NCBI GenBank assembly: GCA_964534305.1
Contig: CAZHPR010000001.1
Span: 41,691 to 105,690, forward strand
Origin: CAZHPR01 sp964534305
GTDB taxonomy: Bacteria > Patescibacteriota > Minisyncoccia > Phycocordibacterales > WO2-35-19
Length of the DNA stretch: 64,000 bases
Reading direction: 5' to 3'
The notes below the pieces were generated by a model that was not told the DNA's origin, did not search any database, and was given only the letters and a program-made list of their open reading frames with translations. Position 1 is the stretch's first letter. Every line of letters begins with the position of its first letter. Made by a program: the position numbers and the translations under genes. Below are positions 8,007 to 15,657 of the stretch, piece by piece.

Positions 8007-8096
8007 GGAGACGTGGCTGAGCTGGTCGAAAGCGCCTCACTGCTAACGAGGTAGGCCCTTTAAAAGGTCTCGAGGGTTCGAATCCCTCCGTCTCCG
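8007..8096 (+). tRNA. tRNA-Ser(GCU)
   Basis: The acceptor strand GGAGACG (8007-8013) pairs with CGTCTCC (8089-8095), with discriminator G at 8096. The anticodon loop CTGCTAA gives GCU, which reads AGC/AGU. The long variable arm typical of tRNA-Ser is present, and GGTTCGAATCC forms the T loop. The 3' CCA is not encoded (CAG follows). Confidence 0.93.
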
Positions 8097-8102
8097 CAGG
8101 AG

Positions 8103-8214
8103 CCAAAAAGCTAAGAGCTTTTTGGAGGAGCAAGTGCTTTGAATAGCACTTGCGTGGGGATTCGAAGACCTTTTGAGACTAAAATTGATTTTAAGAAAAT
8201 TTTAGCCAAAAGGT
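8103..8214 (+). repeat. Cluster of three hairpins after tRNA-Ser, with an inverted tRNA fragment
   Basis: There are three stems: CCAAAAAGCT/AGCTTTTTGG (8103-8125), GCAAGTGCT/AGCACTTGC (8130-8153) and ACCTTTTG..ACTAAAATT / AATTTTAGC..CAAAAGGT (8168-8214). Between the second and third, GGGATTCGAAGACCTTTT (about 8157-8174) equals the reverse complement of the tRNA-Ser T arm and variable arm with seven bases missing. The role is unknown. The first hairpin could serve as a terminator for the tRNA. Confidence 0.6.
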
Positions 8215-8279
8215 GTACTGAAACTGTAAGTTTCGAAATTCCTTACACCTTACCCAAATTAGTTTGCTATAATAGCCAT

Positions 8280-8564
8280 ATGAAATCAATAATAGGAAGT
8301 AAATATTTTGCGCTAGTTGTTGTTGCAATCGTTTTTGTAGCTGGAGCATTTTTGTACATAAACAACCCCGATCCAGTAGAATATGAGGGTGAAGAAGAGA
8401 TTGTCTGTACTCAGGATGTGCTCCTATGTCCTGACGGATCTTATGTCGGGAGAGAAGGTAAAGACTGCCAGTTCAAAGCCTGCCCTCCCCCTCCGGAAGG
8501 TACACAGTTTGAAGACGGCACCATAGAGAGTGGAGATAATAATATTTCTATTCCTGAAAATTAA
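8280..8564 (+). CDS. Membrane-anchored exported protein with Cys-rich domain
   Basis: The 94-residue product from ATG 8280 has an N-terminal hydrophobic anchor (about residues 9-24) and then an acidic linker. A four-cysteine module follows: CTQDVLLCPDGSYVG and DCQFKACPPPP. This module recurs in secreted Parcubacteria proteins, but its function is not known to me. A TATAAT box (8268-8273) lies only six bases before the ATG and there is no SD site, so the mRNA is probably leaderless. The 3' end overlaps the convergent cupredoxin gene by 17 bp. Confidence 0.7.
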   Translation: MKSIIGSKYFALVVVAIVFVAGAFLYINNPDPVEYEGEEEIVCTQDVLLCPDGSYVGREGKDCQFKACPPPPEGTQFEDGTIESGDNNISIPEN

Positions 8565-8949
8565 TTTCAAAAGGATACATCCCCATACTACAAGTCCCTT
8601 TGAGGACAGAGACTTTTGGGATACCCAAATCTATTTCTACAACACCAGTGGGTGGGAGGCTTTGGCTAATATCCATCTTTGGTATCCTAACAGAAGAAGA
8701 ACAGTCAAAGGTGTTCTTGGTTTCCATCTTTAATATGGTAGGAATGCCAGCCTTGGCATAAGTTTTTCTAGGACTAAACCCTCCTTTTGCTTTTATTTCT
8801 ATAATTTGTTTACCTTGATCAACAAAAACGTTTTGAACAGGCTCATTATATTCCGATGTTTTGTTATTTGGATCACCCCCAGAACTTAAAATAAAATACG
8901 CAAGCAAAGAAAACACAGAAAGCATTATAATTAGAGTAGATATTTTCAT
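8548..8949 (-). CDS. Membrane-anchored cupredoxin-like protein
   Basis: The 133-residue protein has an N-terminal membrane anchor (residues about 4-22) and a cupredoxin-like beta domain. The anchoring helix implies exposure outside the cytoplasmic membrane. Candidate copper ligands are the Cys in TFDCSSSV and the Cys/Met cluster in GTCSMGMYPFEI near the C-terminus. It is the last gene of the csoR-copA-HMA/SafE run, 21 bp after its neighbour. A role in binding exported copper is inferred from that context. Confidence 0.75.
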   Translation of the reverse strand: MKISTLIIMLSVFSLLAYFILSSGGDPNNKTSEYNEPVQNVFVDQGKQIIEIKAKGGFSPRKTYAKAGIPTILKMETKNTFDCSSSVRIPKMDISQSLPPTGVVEIDLGIPKVSVLKGTCSMGMYPFEINFQE

Positions 8950-8970
8950 CTTGGTATTATAATAATTTGA

Positions 8971-10002
8971 TTAAAAATTAAAAACTGGAGGCAAGAGATC
9001 TATAACGACCAGACTATTTATTATATTGAATATAGAAAACAAGATAACAATAATCCCAGCGGTCTTGAAAAACACTCCTTTCTTTGAATTGTTTTTTATA
9101 CTAAAAGAACTAAAGCTTACAAGAGCCAGTATCGGTAAAGTACCCAGAGCAAAAATAAGCATAGTGAGGCCCCCCTTTAAGAAACTCGCGGTGGTTAGGG
9201 TGTAAAATTGCATTGACTGAGTAAAACCGCAGGGCAAGAAGAATGTGGCAATACCTAAGATTATAGGAGTCACAGAGTGATTATAATTTGAAATATTGTG
9301 CGCATATTTACCTACTGATTTTGGGATAGATAATTGTAGTTTTTTTGCCCAAGGAAATACCTCAAGAAGATTTATACCGAGAATAAGCATAACTAACCCG
9401 ACCAATAAGCTGAGTAAAAATGTTGCAAACGGAGAAAGTGTAAAGGCTGAACCAAGCATACCAATAACCCCACCGAGAAAAAAGAAAGAGACAATTCTAC
9501 CTATATGGAACATCAACTGTGGTTTTAGGCTGTTTTGTTCTTTTGCAAATGTTGCTGACACAGAAAGCAGAAGTCCGCCCACAACAGCCATACAAGAAGA
9601 TAGTGAAGCGACAATACCGATAGCAAATACCGTGCCATAACCAACGTTAGAAGCATCTACAAAATTTACAATACCCACCTTTTGAAGAAAAATAAAAAGG
9701 AAAGCAAAAAGAAGTGCAAACGGAACTGCCAACTTAAACTCTGACCAATTTGCCTTTTTGAGCTCCTTTTCTACGGATAATTTATAACCATAACCCTCTA
9801 TAAGAGCAGAGAGTTTTTCTGCAACACTAGATGGCGAGAGGTTACCAAAATCTCCAGAAACTTCGAGCGTATTTGAGGAAAGATTTGCTTCAGCCCGATT
9901 TACAGCCGGAGACTCCTTTGTTTTACTTTCTATAAGTACTACACAAGAAGCACAGTGCATCCCATGAACATGAAATATATATTTTTTATTTTTTTCTTGC
10001 AT
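8971..10002 (-). CDS. HMA domain fused to SafE/DsbD-like sulfite-exporter-family membrane protein
   Basis: Residues 6-75 form a heavy-metal-associated domain with the metal-binding GMHCASC motif (Cys17 and Cys20). After a linker come six or more transmembrane helices of the SafE / cytochrome-c-biogenesis transmembrane family (AIGIVASLSSCMAVVGGLLL; later TFFLPCGFTQSMQFY, with a membrane Cys). The 343-residue protein lies six bases after copA and is probably co-transcribed. Fusions like this occur beside copper ATPases; copper handling across the membrane is inferred. Confidence 0.85.
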   Translation of the reverse strand: MQEKNKKYIFHVHGMHCASCVVLIESKTKESPAVNRAEANLSSNTLEVSGDFGNLSPSSVAEKLSALIEGYGYKLSVEKELKKANWSEFKLAVPFALLFAFLFIFLQKVGIVNFVDASNVGYGTVFAIGIVASLSSCMAVVGGLLLSVSATFAKEQNSLKPQLMFHIGRIVSFFFLGGVIGMLGSAFTLSPFATFLLSLLVGLVMLILGINLLEVFPWAKKLQLSIPKSVGKYAHNISNYNHSVTPIILGIATFFLPCGFTQSMQFYTLTTASFLKGGLTMLIFALGTLPILALVSFSSFSIKNNSKKGVFFKTAGIIVILFSIFNIINSLVVIDLLPPVFNF

Positions 10003-10008
10003 ATAATT

Positions 10009-12324
10009 TTAATTTAATTTTTTTGTTTTTATTCTAAGAGAATTGACCACCACAGAAACACTTGAAAGAGCCATCGCAAACCCAGCAAATACAGGACTAA
10101 GCAACCAACCAAAGATCGGATAGAACACTCCCGCCGCAAGAGGGATCCCTACAATATTGTAGATAAAGGCCCAAAAAAGATTTTGTTTTATACCCCGCAT
10201 CGTTATCTTTGAAAGTTTTATTGATTTTACCAACTTTGATATATCGCCATGCAAAAGAGTTATCCCTGCTGACTCTATTGCAACATCAGTACCAGTGCCC
10301 ATAGCAATTCCGATATCAGCCTGAGCCAGGGCCGGTGCATCGTTTACTCCATCCCCTGCCATGGCAACTATCCTACCCTCAGATTGAAGCTCTTTTATTT
10401 TTGATAATTTATCTTGAGGCAAAACGTTTGCAACAACCTGATCAATACCGACACTTGAAGCGATATACTCCGCCGTCTTCTTATCATCTCCGGTAAGCAT
10501 AACCACCTTTATTCCAATTTTGTGGAGATCCTTTATTGCGTCTTTTGATTCTGGTTTGACCTTGTCTGCAACCATCACAAAACCCAATAATTTCTCTTTG
10601 GTAGCAAACAAAACTGGAGTCTTACCTTGCTCTGTAAAAGCTTCCAGATCTGGTAAGTCAAGGTTTGTGAGTAAACTCTTTACAAACCTGACACTACCAA
10701 CATAATAATCAACGCCTTCAATATTCGCCTTGACACCCTTTCCTTCAATATTCTCAAAATTAGATACTTCTTTTACTTCTAAACAAGTCTCTCCTGCATA
10801 GTTTACAATTGCATTAGCAATTGGATGTTCTGATTTTTTCTCAATAGAAGCAATCAATGATACGAATTTATCATCTTCCAAATCAGATAAATTTTTTGTA
10901 TCAACAACAACCGGCTTTCCCAAAGTGATTGTCCCTGTTTTATCAACAACAACAGTATCAACTTTATGAAGCTTTTGGAGTGTAGTGGCATCTTTGATCA
11001 GAATACCCTCCCTAGCTCCCTTACCCACCCCGACAATTATGGCAGTTGGTGTCGCAAGACCAAGCGCACAAGGACAAGCAATAACAAGGACACTAACAAA
11101 AGAAACAACTCCGAAAGAAAAGGCTTGTGAAAAACCAAGATATTGTGTGCCCAACAAAATCCAAACCGCCAAAGAAAGAGTAGCGATAACCAACACAGTA
11201 GGTACAAAAACGCTAGATATCTTGTCTGCAAGGGCCTGAATCGGTGCCCTACTACCCTGGGCATTTTCTACCATCGTTATTATCTGAGAAAGAAGAGTTT
11301 CTTTTCCTATCTTTGTTGCTTTAAAAATAAAATGGCCATTAGTATTTAGCGTGCCGGAGACAACACTGTCTCCAACATTTTTTTCTATTGGTATTGGCTC
11401 TCCTGTAACCATTGATTCGTCAACAAAAGAATGGCCCTCCACAATATTTCCATCAACTGGTATCTTTGCTCCTGGCTTTACTACGATACTATCACCAAGA
11501 ATTACTTCGTTTATAGAAACTTCTTTTTCTTGGCCATCACGGACAACAATAGCGGTTTTTGCTTGAAGATTTAGGAGTTTTTCTATAGCATCTCCAGTTT
11601 TTAACTTTGATCTAGCTTCAAGATATTTTCCGAGAGTTATAAAAGTTATAACCACAATTGTTATGTCATAATAAGTATATTCAACGTTTAAAAAAGGCCT
11701 CAAAGTTTCTTCAAAAGCTGAGACGACAAAACTGTAAACATAAGCTGTTAGTGTTCCTATGCCAATTAAAGTGTCCATATTCGCCTTGCCATAACGCAAA
11801 AAACGGTAAATACCAACAAGATATGGTTTACCGACTACAAAAAGAATATAGGTAGCTATAACCGGCAATAGATGATGAAAAAATTCACTTAAGACATCCC
11901 CCATCATTGGAACAAGTTCGTATTTTGATAGAATCTCCCAAAACATTATAAAAACAGCAATAATACTTAGAAAAACTGAGGAAAAAACTTTGGATCTCAT
12001 TTCTTCTATCTCTTTAATTTTTTCTGCCTTTGATTGGTTTAGTCCGAGGTGTTTTGCATGCTCTTCTTCGCTCATACCTGCCTGTGCAGACAGGCCCATA
12101 TCTTCGGCACTCTGCCCATAAAGAGAATAGCCCAGCGGCTCTATTTTTTTAGAGAGTTGCAAGAGATCTACTTTTTTGTGATCAAAAGAAATTTTTGCAC
12201 TTTCTGTCGCATAATTAACCTCAGCCGAATTTACACCAGAAGTTTTTTTGAGAGTATCTTCTATTATGCTTGCACAAGAAGCGCAGTGCATACCTTTTAC
12301 TTTATAAGTTTTTTGGTTATCCAT
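10009..12324 (-). CDS. copA: Copper-exporting P1B-type ATPase
   Basis: The protein exports Cu(I) across the cytoplasmic membrane using ATP. It has 771 residues with one HMA domain at the N-terminus (GMHCASC, Cys14/Cys17) and a short Met/His-containing linker. The membrane metal site CPC is at 417-419 (IACPCALG). The actuator loop contains TGEP, the phosphorylation motif is DKTGT at 461-465, the nucleotide domain has SEHP, and the hinge is AMAGDGVNDAPAL. The operon context with csoR upstream agrees. Substrate choice between Cu(I) and Ag(I) cannot be told from sequence. Confidence 0.95.
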   Translation of the reverse strand: MDNQKTYKVKGMHCASCASIIEDTLKKTSGVNSAEVNYATESAKISFDHKKVDLLQLSKKIEPLGYSLYGQSAEDMGLSAQAGMSEEEHAKHLGLNQSKAEKIKEIEEMRSKVFSSVFLSIIAVFIMFWEILSKYELVPMMGDVLSEFFHHLLPVIATYILFVVGKPYLVGIYRFLRYGKANMDTLIGIGTLTAYVYSFVVSAFEETLRPFLNVEYTYYDITIVVITFITLGKYLEARSKLKTGDAIEKLLNLQAKTAIVVRDGQEKEVSINEVILGDSIVVKPGAKIPVDGNIVEGHSFVDESMVTGEPIPIEKNVGDSVVSGTLNTNGHFIFKATKIGKETLLSQIITMVENAQGSRAPIQALADKISSVFVPTVLVIATLSLAVWILLGTQYLGFSQAFSFGVVSFVSVLVIACPCALGLATPTAIIVGVGKGAREGILIKDATTLQKLHKVDTVVVDKTGTITLGKPVVVDTKNLSDLEDDKFVSLIASIEKKSEHPIANAIVNYAGETCLEVKEVSNFENIEGKGVKANIEGVDYYVGSVRFVKSLLTNLDLPDLEAFTEQGKTPVLFATKEKLLGFVMVADKVKPESKDAIKDLHKIGIKVVMLTGDDKKTAEYIASSVGIDQVVANVLPQDKLSKIKELQSEGRIVAMAGDGVNDAPALAQADIGIAMGTGTDVAIESAGITLLHGDISKLVKSIKLSKITMRGIKQNLFWAFIYNIVGIPLAAGVFYPIFGWLLSPVFAGFAMALSSVSVVVNSLRIKTKKLN

Positions 12325-12344
12325 TTTAAAAAATTATCTTGTAA

Positions 12345-12611
12345 TTAACTTACCTTCTTTAGACGATAGACTTCTAATATCTCTTTTGTTGCCTTAGAGC
12401 TATCACCCTTTTTTATCTGTGGAATAACACAAGAATTGAGATGGTTTTCCATAATCGCGTCTTCTATCGCAGAGAGAGCTCTTCTGGCAGCGGATGATTG
12501 GGTGATTATATCTACACAATAAACACCTTTTTCGGTCATATCTTGGAGACCTCTTATCTGGCCTTCTATTATCTTTAGTCTGCGCATTATCCTTGATTTT
12601 GGTGTGATCAT
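12345..12611 (-). CDS. csoR: CsoR-family copper-sensing repressor
   Basis: This is an 88-residue all-helical DUF156 repressor. The Cu(I) ligands of CsoR are all present: Cys32 (YCVDI), His57 (ENHL) and Cys61 (NSC). The N-terminal RMRRLKxIEGQIRGL-type motif of the family is seen as IMRRLKIIEGQIRGLQDM. In the apo form the protein binds a G/C-rich palindrome and leaves it on binding copper. Such a palindrome lies in the promoter at 12711-12727. It is the first gene of the copper operon. Confidence 0.93.
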   Translation of the reverse strand: MITPKSRIMRRLKIIEGQIRGLQDMTEKGVYCVDIITQSSAARRALSAIEDAIMENHLNSCVIPQIKKGDSSKATKEILEVYRLKKVS

Positions 12612-12704
12612 AATACTTTTTATATTTTAATCTTTAATCTTTAATCTTTAATCTTTAATTTTTAATTTTTAATTTTTATTTCTAATCTCTAATTTCGTAT
12701 TTTA

Positions 12705-12733
12705 TATATTATACCCCCTGGGGGTATTGTCAA
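12705..12733 (-). promoter_or_regulatory. CsoR operator within the copper-operon promoter
   Basis: ATACCCCCTGGGGGTAT (12711-12727) is a near-perfect palindrome of the CsoR type. On the minus strand it is directly preceded by TTGACA (12728-12733) and runs into TATAAT (12708-12713), with only 14 bases between these boxes. A more usual spacing would use a weaker TATATA (12703-12708). Either way, bound repressor would block RNA polymerase. The 5' leader to csoR contains a short tandem array of TCTTTAA units (about 12622-12660). Confidence 0.8.
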
Positions 12734-12793
12734 CAAGGAGGTGTTTATAAGCCTGTATCAAACAAATCAATTGTTATACTATTCTTTATACGT

Positions 12794-14965
12794 ATGCCTA
12801 TCCAAAAAGAAATAAAAATTACCGAACAAACCCCCATAGAAAACTTGTTTAGACTCTCCCCTTTTCAAAAAAAGTCTCTCCAGTCAATGGGAATAAAAAA
12901 CGTACTATCTCTACTCAGATATTTTCCAAGACAATATGAATCACCAAATAGTATAAAAGCAATAGAATACATATTGCCTGGAGAAAACGCGGTTATATTT
13001 GGAAAGATTAAACACACAAAAGCTAGAAAAACATTTAGGAGTAGAGTGGCAATTACAGAAGCAGAAATAGAAGACGCTTCCGGAAAGGTAAAGGCAATTT
13101 GGTTCAACCAGCCTTATATATCAAAGATGTACGGGGAAGGAGAGGAAGTAAGAATAGAAGGCAAGGTTTCAGAAAAAAATGGAGTTCTCTGCTTTTCAAA
13201 CCCCAAGATAGAAAAGCTGGGAGAGAAAATGGTGGGCGCTGGAGGGTCGCTCTTTGGGCCAGAATCTGACCATTTTTTAAATCCAATTTATAGAGAGAGC
13301 CGGAATATCTCGTCCAACTGGATACACCACTCGATCCAAAAGATTTTTAAAAGTGGCATCCTTGAGACATTAGAGGACCCAATACCCGAAGATATTTTAA
13401 AAAAATACAACCTACCAAAACTCAAGACAGCACTTATATGGATACACACCCCCAAAAAACTAGAAGACAGCGAGGTGGCAAAAAAGAGGTTTGCCTTTGA
13501 AGAAATCTTTCTGATTCAGCTAGATCGTCAAAGAGAAAGACTGATGGCAAAAAAAGAAAAATCTTTCAAAATAGAAAAAACAAATACTGATATAGAAAAT
13601 TTTATAAAATCATTCCCCTTCCCTCTTACTTCTGCGCAAAACAAAACCTTGGATACAGTTTTGCAAGATTTTAAAAAGGGAGAACCAATGTCTAGACTCC
13701 TCGAAGGAGATGTGGGGAGTGGCAAGACTGCCGTCGCCGCAAGTGCTGCCTATGCGGCGATTTCAACCCCACCACCCGAGAGAAAGTATGGAGCGCTACA
13801 AGTCGCCTACATGGCACCAACAGAGATACTTGCCGAACAACACTTTGAATCCTTTATAGAATACTTTGCAAAATACAACATCCAGATAGGGTTGCTCACA
13901 AGTAGCGGCGCAAAAAAGTTTCCTTCTAAAATAAATAAGGGTTGGACCAAAATATCCAAACCTCAACTACTCAAATGGGTAGAAACCGGAGAAATACCGA
14001 TACTTATAGGCACCCACTCACTTATACAGAAAAAGGTGAAGTTCAAAAATCTAGCTTTTATAATCATAGATGAGCAACACCGCTTTGGAGTAAAGCAAAG
14101 AATGGAACTCCGCAAAAAACACGATATAGTACCGCACCTTCTATCGATGACAGCAACCCCAATCCCCCGCACCTTGGCACTAACCATCTTCGGAGACCTT
14201 GACCTCTCAGTCCTAGACGAACTTCCTCCGGGCAGGAAACCAGTAGAGACAAAAATAGTTTTGCAAAACGAAAGAAAAGCAACTTATGAAAAGGTAAGAG
14301 CAGAGTTAAAGACTGGTAGGCAGGCCTATGTAATATGCCCAAGGATAGACCCGTCTGATCCAAATAACGAATTCGCAATAAATACAAAGTCAGTAAAAGA
14401 AGAAGCTGAAAGTCTAAAAAAAATATTCCCAGAATTCAAGGTAGCTCTTCTTACCGGCAAAATGAGTCCAAAAGAAAAAGAAGACACAATGCGAGACTTC
14501 AAGGACGGCAAGTATAATATTTTGGTTGCTACTTCTGTGATCGAGGTTGGAGTAAATGTACCAAACGCCACGACAATAATAATAGAAAATGCCGAACGCT
14601 TCGGTCTGGCCCAGCTCCATCAGCTCCGCGGTAGAGTCCTAAGAAGCTCCTACAAACCATATTGTTATGTCTTTGCAGACACACAATCAAAAACAAGCCT
14701 TGATAGACTAAAGTCTTTTGCTTCTTCGAGCAATGGATTTTTGCTAGCAGAAGCAGATTTGAAACAGAGAGGGGCGGGCAATCTCCTAAGCGGCAAACAA
14801 TGGGGAGTATCCGACATTGCCATGGAAGCACTAAAAAATATCAAGATGGTAGAGGCCGCGAGAGAAGAGGCGGTAAGAATAGTAGAAAATGATTTTGATT
14901 TAGATAACTATCCCCTCTTACACAACTTGGTTGTAAAAAAAGAAAAACAAATCCATTTGGAGTAG
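12794..14965 (+). CDS. recG: ATP-dependent DNA helicase RecG
   Basis: RecG remodels stalled forks and branched DNA. The 723-residue protein has the N-terminal wedge/OB domain (about residues 45-150). The helicase domains follow: LLEGDVGSGKTAVAA (Walker A), IIIDEQHRFGVKQR (DEQH box), SMTATPIPRTLALTIFGDLD (motif III) and ATSVIEVGVNVPNATTIIIENAERFGLAQLHQLRGRV. The length is typical. It is divergent from the copper operon. Confidence 0.97.
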   Translation: MPIQKEIKITEQTPIENLFRLSPFQKKSLQSMGIKNVLSLLRYFPRQYESPNSIKAIEYILPGENAVIFGKIKHTKARKTFRSRVAITEAEIEDASGKVKAIWFNQPYISKMYGEGEEVRIEGKVSEKNGVLCFSNPKIEKLGEKMVGAGGSLFGPESDHFLNPIYRESRNISSNWIHHSIQKIFKSGILETLEDPIPEDILKKYNLPKLKTALIWIHTPKKLEDSEVAKKRFAFEEIFLIQLDRQRERLMAKKEKSFKIEKTNTDIENFIKSFPFPLTSAQNKTLDTVLQDFKKGEPMSRLLEGDVGSGKTAVAASAAYAAISTPPPERKYGALQVAYMAPTEILAEQHFESFIEYFAKYNIQIGLLTSSGAKKFPSKINKGWTKISKPQLLKWVETGEIPILIGTHSLIQKKVKFKNLAFIIIDEQHRFGVKQRMELRKKHDIVPHLLSMTATPIPRTLALTIFGDLDLSVLDELPPGRKPVETKIVLQNERKATYEKVRAELKTGRQAYVICPRIDPSDPNNEFAINTKSVKEEAESLKKIFPEFKVALLTGKMSPKEKEDTMRDFKDGKYNILVATSVIEVGVNVPNATTIIIENAERFGLAQLHQLRGRVLRSSYKPYCYVFADTQSKTSLDRLKSFASSSNGFLLAEADLKQRGAGNLLSGKQWGVSDIAMEALKNIKMVEAAREEAVRIVENDFDLDNYPLLHNLVVKKEKQIHLE

Positions 14966-15009
14966 AATATTGAATCTAGTAAAAAATGAGGTATACTCTA
15001 TTCTATTAA

Positions 15010-15083
15010 CCGCCCTTAGCTCAGTTGGTTAGAGCACAGAGCTTATACCTCTGGGGTCCTAGGTTCGAATCCTAGAGGGCGGA
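15010..15083 (+). tRNA. tRNA-Ile(UAU)
   Basis: The acceptor strand CCGCCCT (15010-15016) pairs with AGGGCGG (15076-15082), with discriminator A. The anticodon stem CAGAG/CTCTG encloses the loop CTTATAC, giving UAU, which reads AUA. The T loop is GGTTCGAATCC. No 3' CCA is encoded. A UAU isoleucine tRNA reads AUA directly, without lysidine modification of a CAU anticodon by TilS, and is uncommon in bacteria. ATA codons are abundant in this window. Confidence 0.88.
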
Positions 15084-15123
15084 CAAGCGTTAGAAAAAAC
15101 TCAAATACTTGTGACGACAAACA

Positions 15124-15600
15124 CTATGAGTTTGCGAGAGCGCAAGTTGTATCGGTTGCACCAAAGTTTGCCCAGGTGATTTGTCTAGAGACGCCAGTAC
15201 TATCTACACACCATCCTAAAGCTGAGCTGCTTCGAAGCTGCACAGCAATAACATAAGCAGAAGCACTTGAAACACACTTTGCCGCAGTAGCGGCATTTTG
15301 GCCGCTTTTGGCAACAGCATCGTCTATGTATTGTTGAACAGCAGTATCAGAAAACCCGCCAGCAACAGCCCCTCCACAGTTTGCTGTATAAGCCTGGACA
15401 CCATAACTATTCGGGGTTTGGCTTCCATAATAAAGCTCCATTGCAGCTCTAAGCCCAGAAATATTAGACTTTATAGCAGAATCAGTTGCTCTCGTTCTTG
15501 ATTGATTGAGAGAGACGAGAACAATAGAAGAAAGAACACCAATAATAGCAATAACTACCAATAACTCTATAAGAGTAAAGCCTTTCTTAGAATTTATCAT
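15124..15600 (-). CDS. Type IV pilin-like major pilin
   Basis: The 158-residue prepilin begins MINSKKG and continues FTLIELLVVIAIIGVLSSIV, the class-III signal that is cut after Gly by prepilin peptidase, with Glu5 of the mature protein present. An in-frame ATG seven codons upstream (15621) is possible, but the shorter start gives the usual short leader. The head domain has a C-terminal pair of cysteines (GWCVDSTG and DTTCA) and an internal pair (TANCGG, AKCVSS), suggesting disulfides. It could build the pilus made by the 42-50 kb machinery. Confidence 0.9.
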   Translation of the reverse strand: MINSKKGFTLIELLVVIAIIGVLSSIVLVSLNQSRTRATDSAIKSNISGLRAAMELYYGSQTPNSYGVQAYTANCGGAVAGGFSDTAVQQYIDDAVAKSGQNAATAAKCVSSASAYVIAVQLRSSSALGWCVDSTGVSRQITWANFGATDTTCALANS

Positions 15601-15657
15601 ATATATATGATACCTCCCCACAATAAAACCGCCATCTTTTTATCCACAATAAATTAT

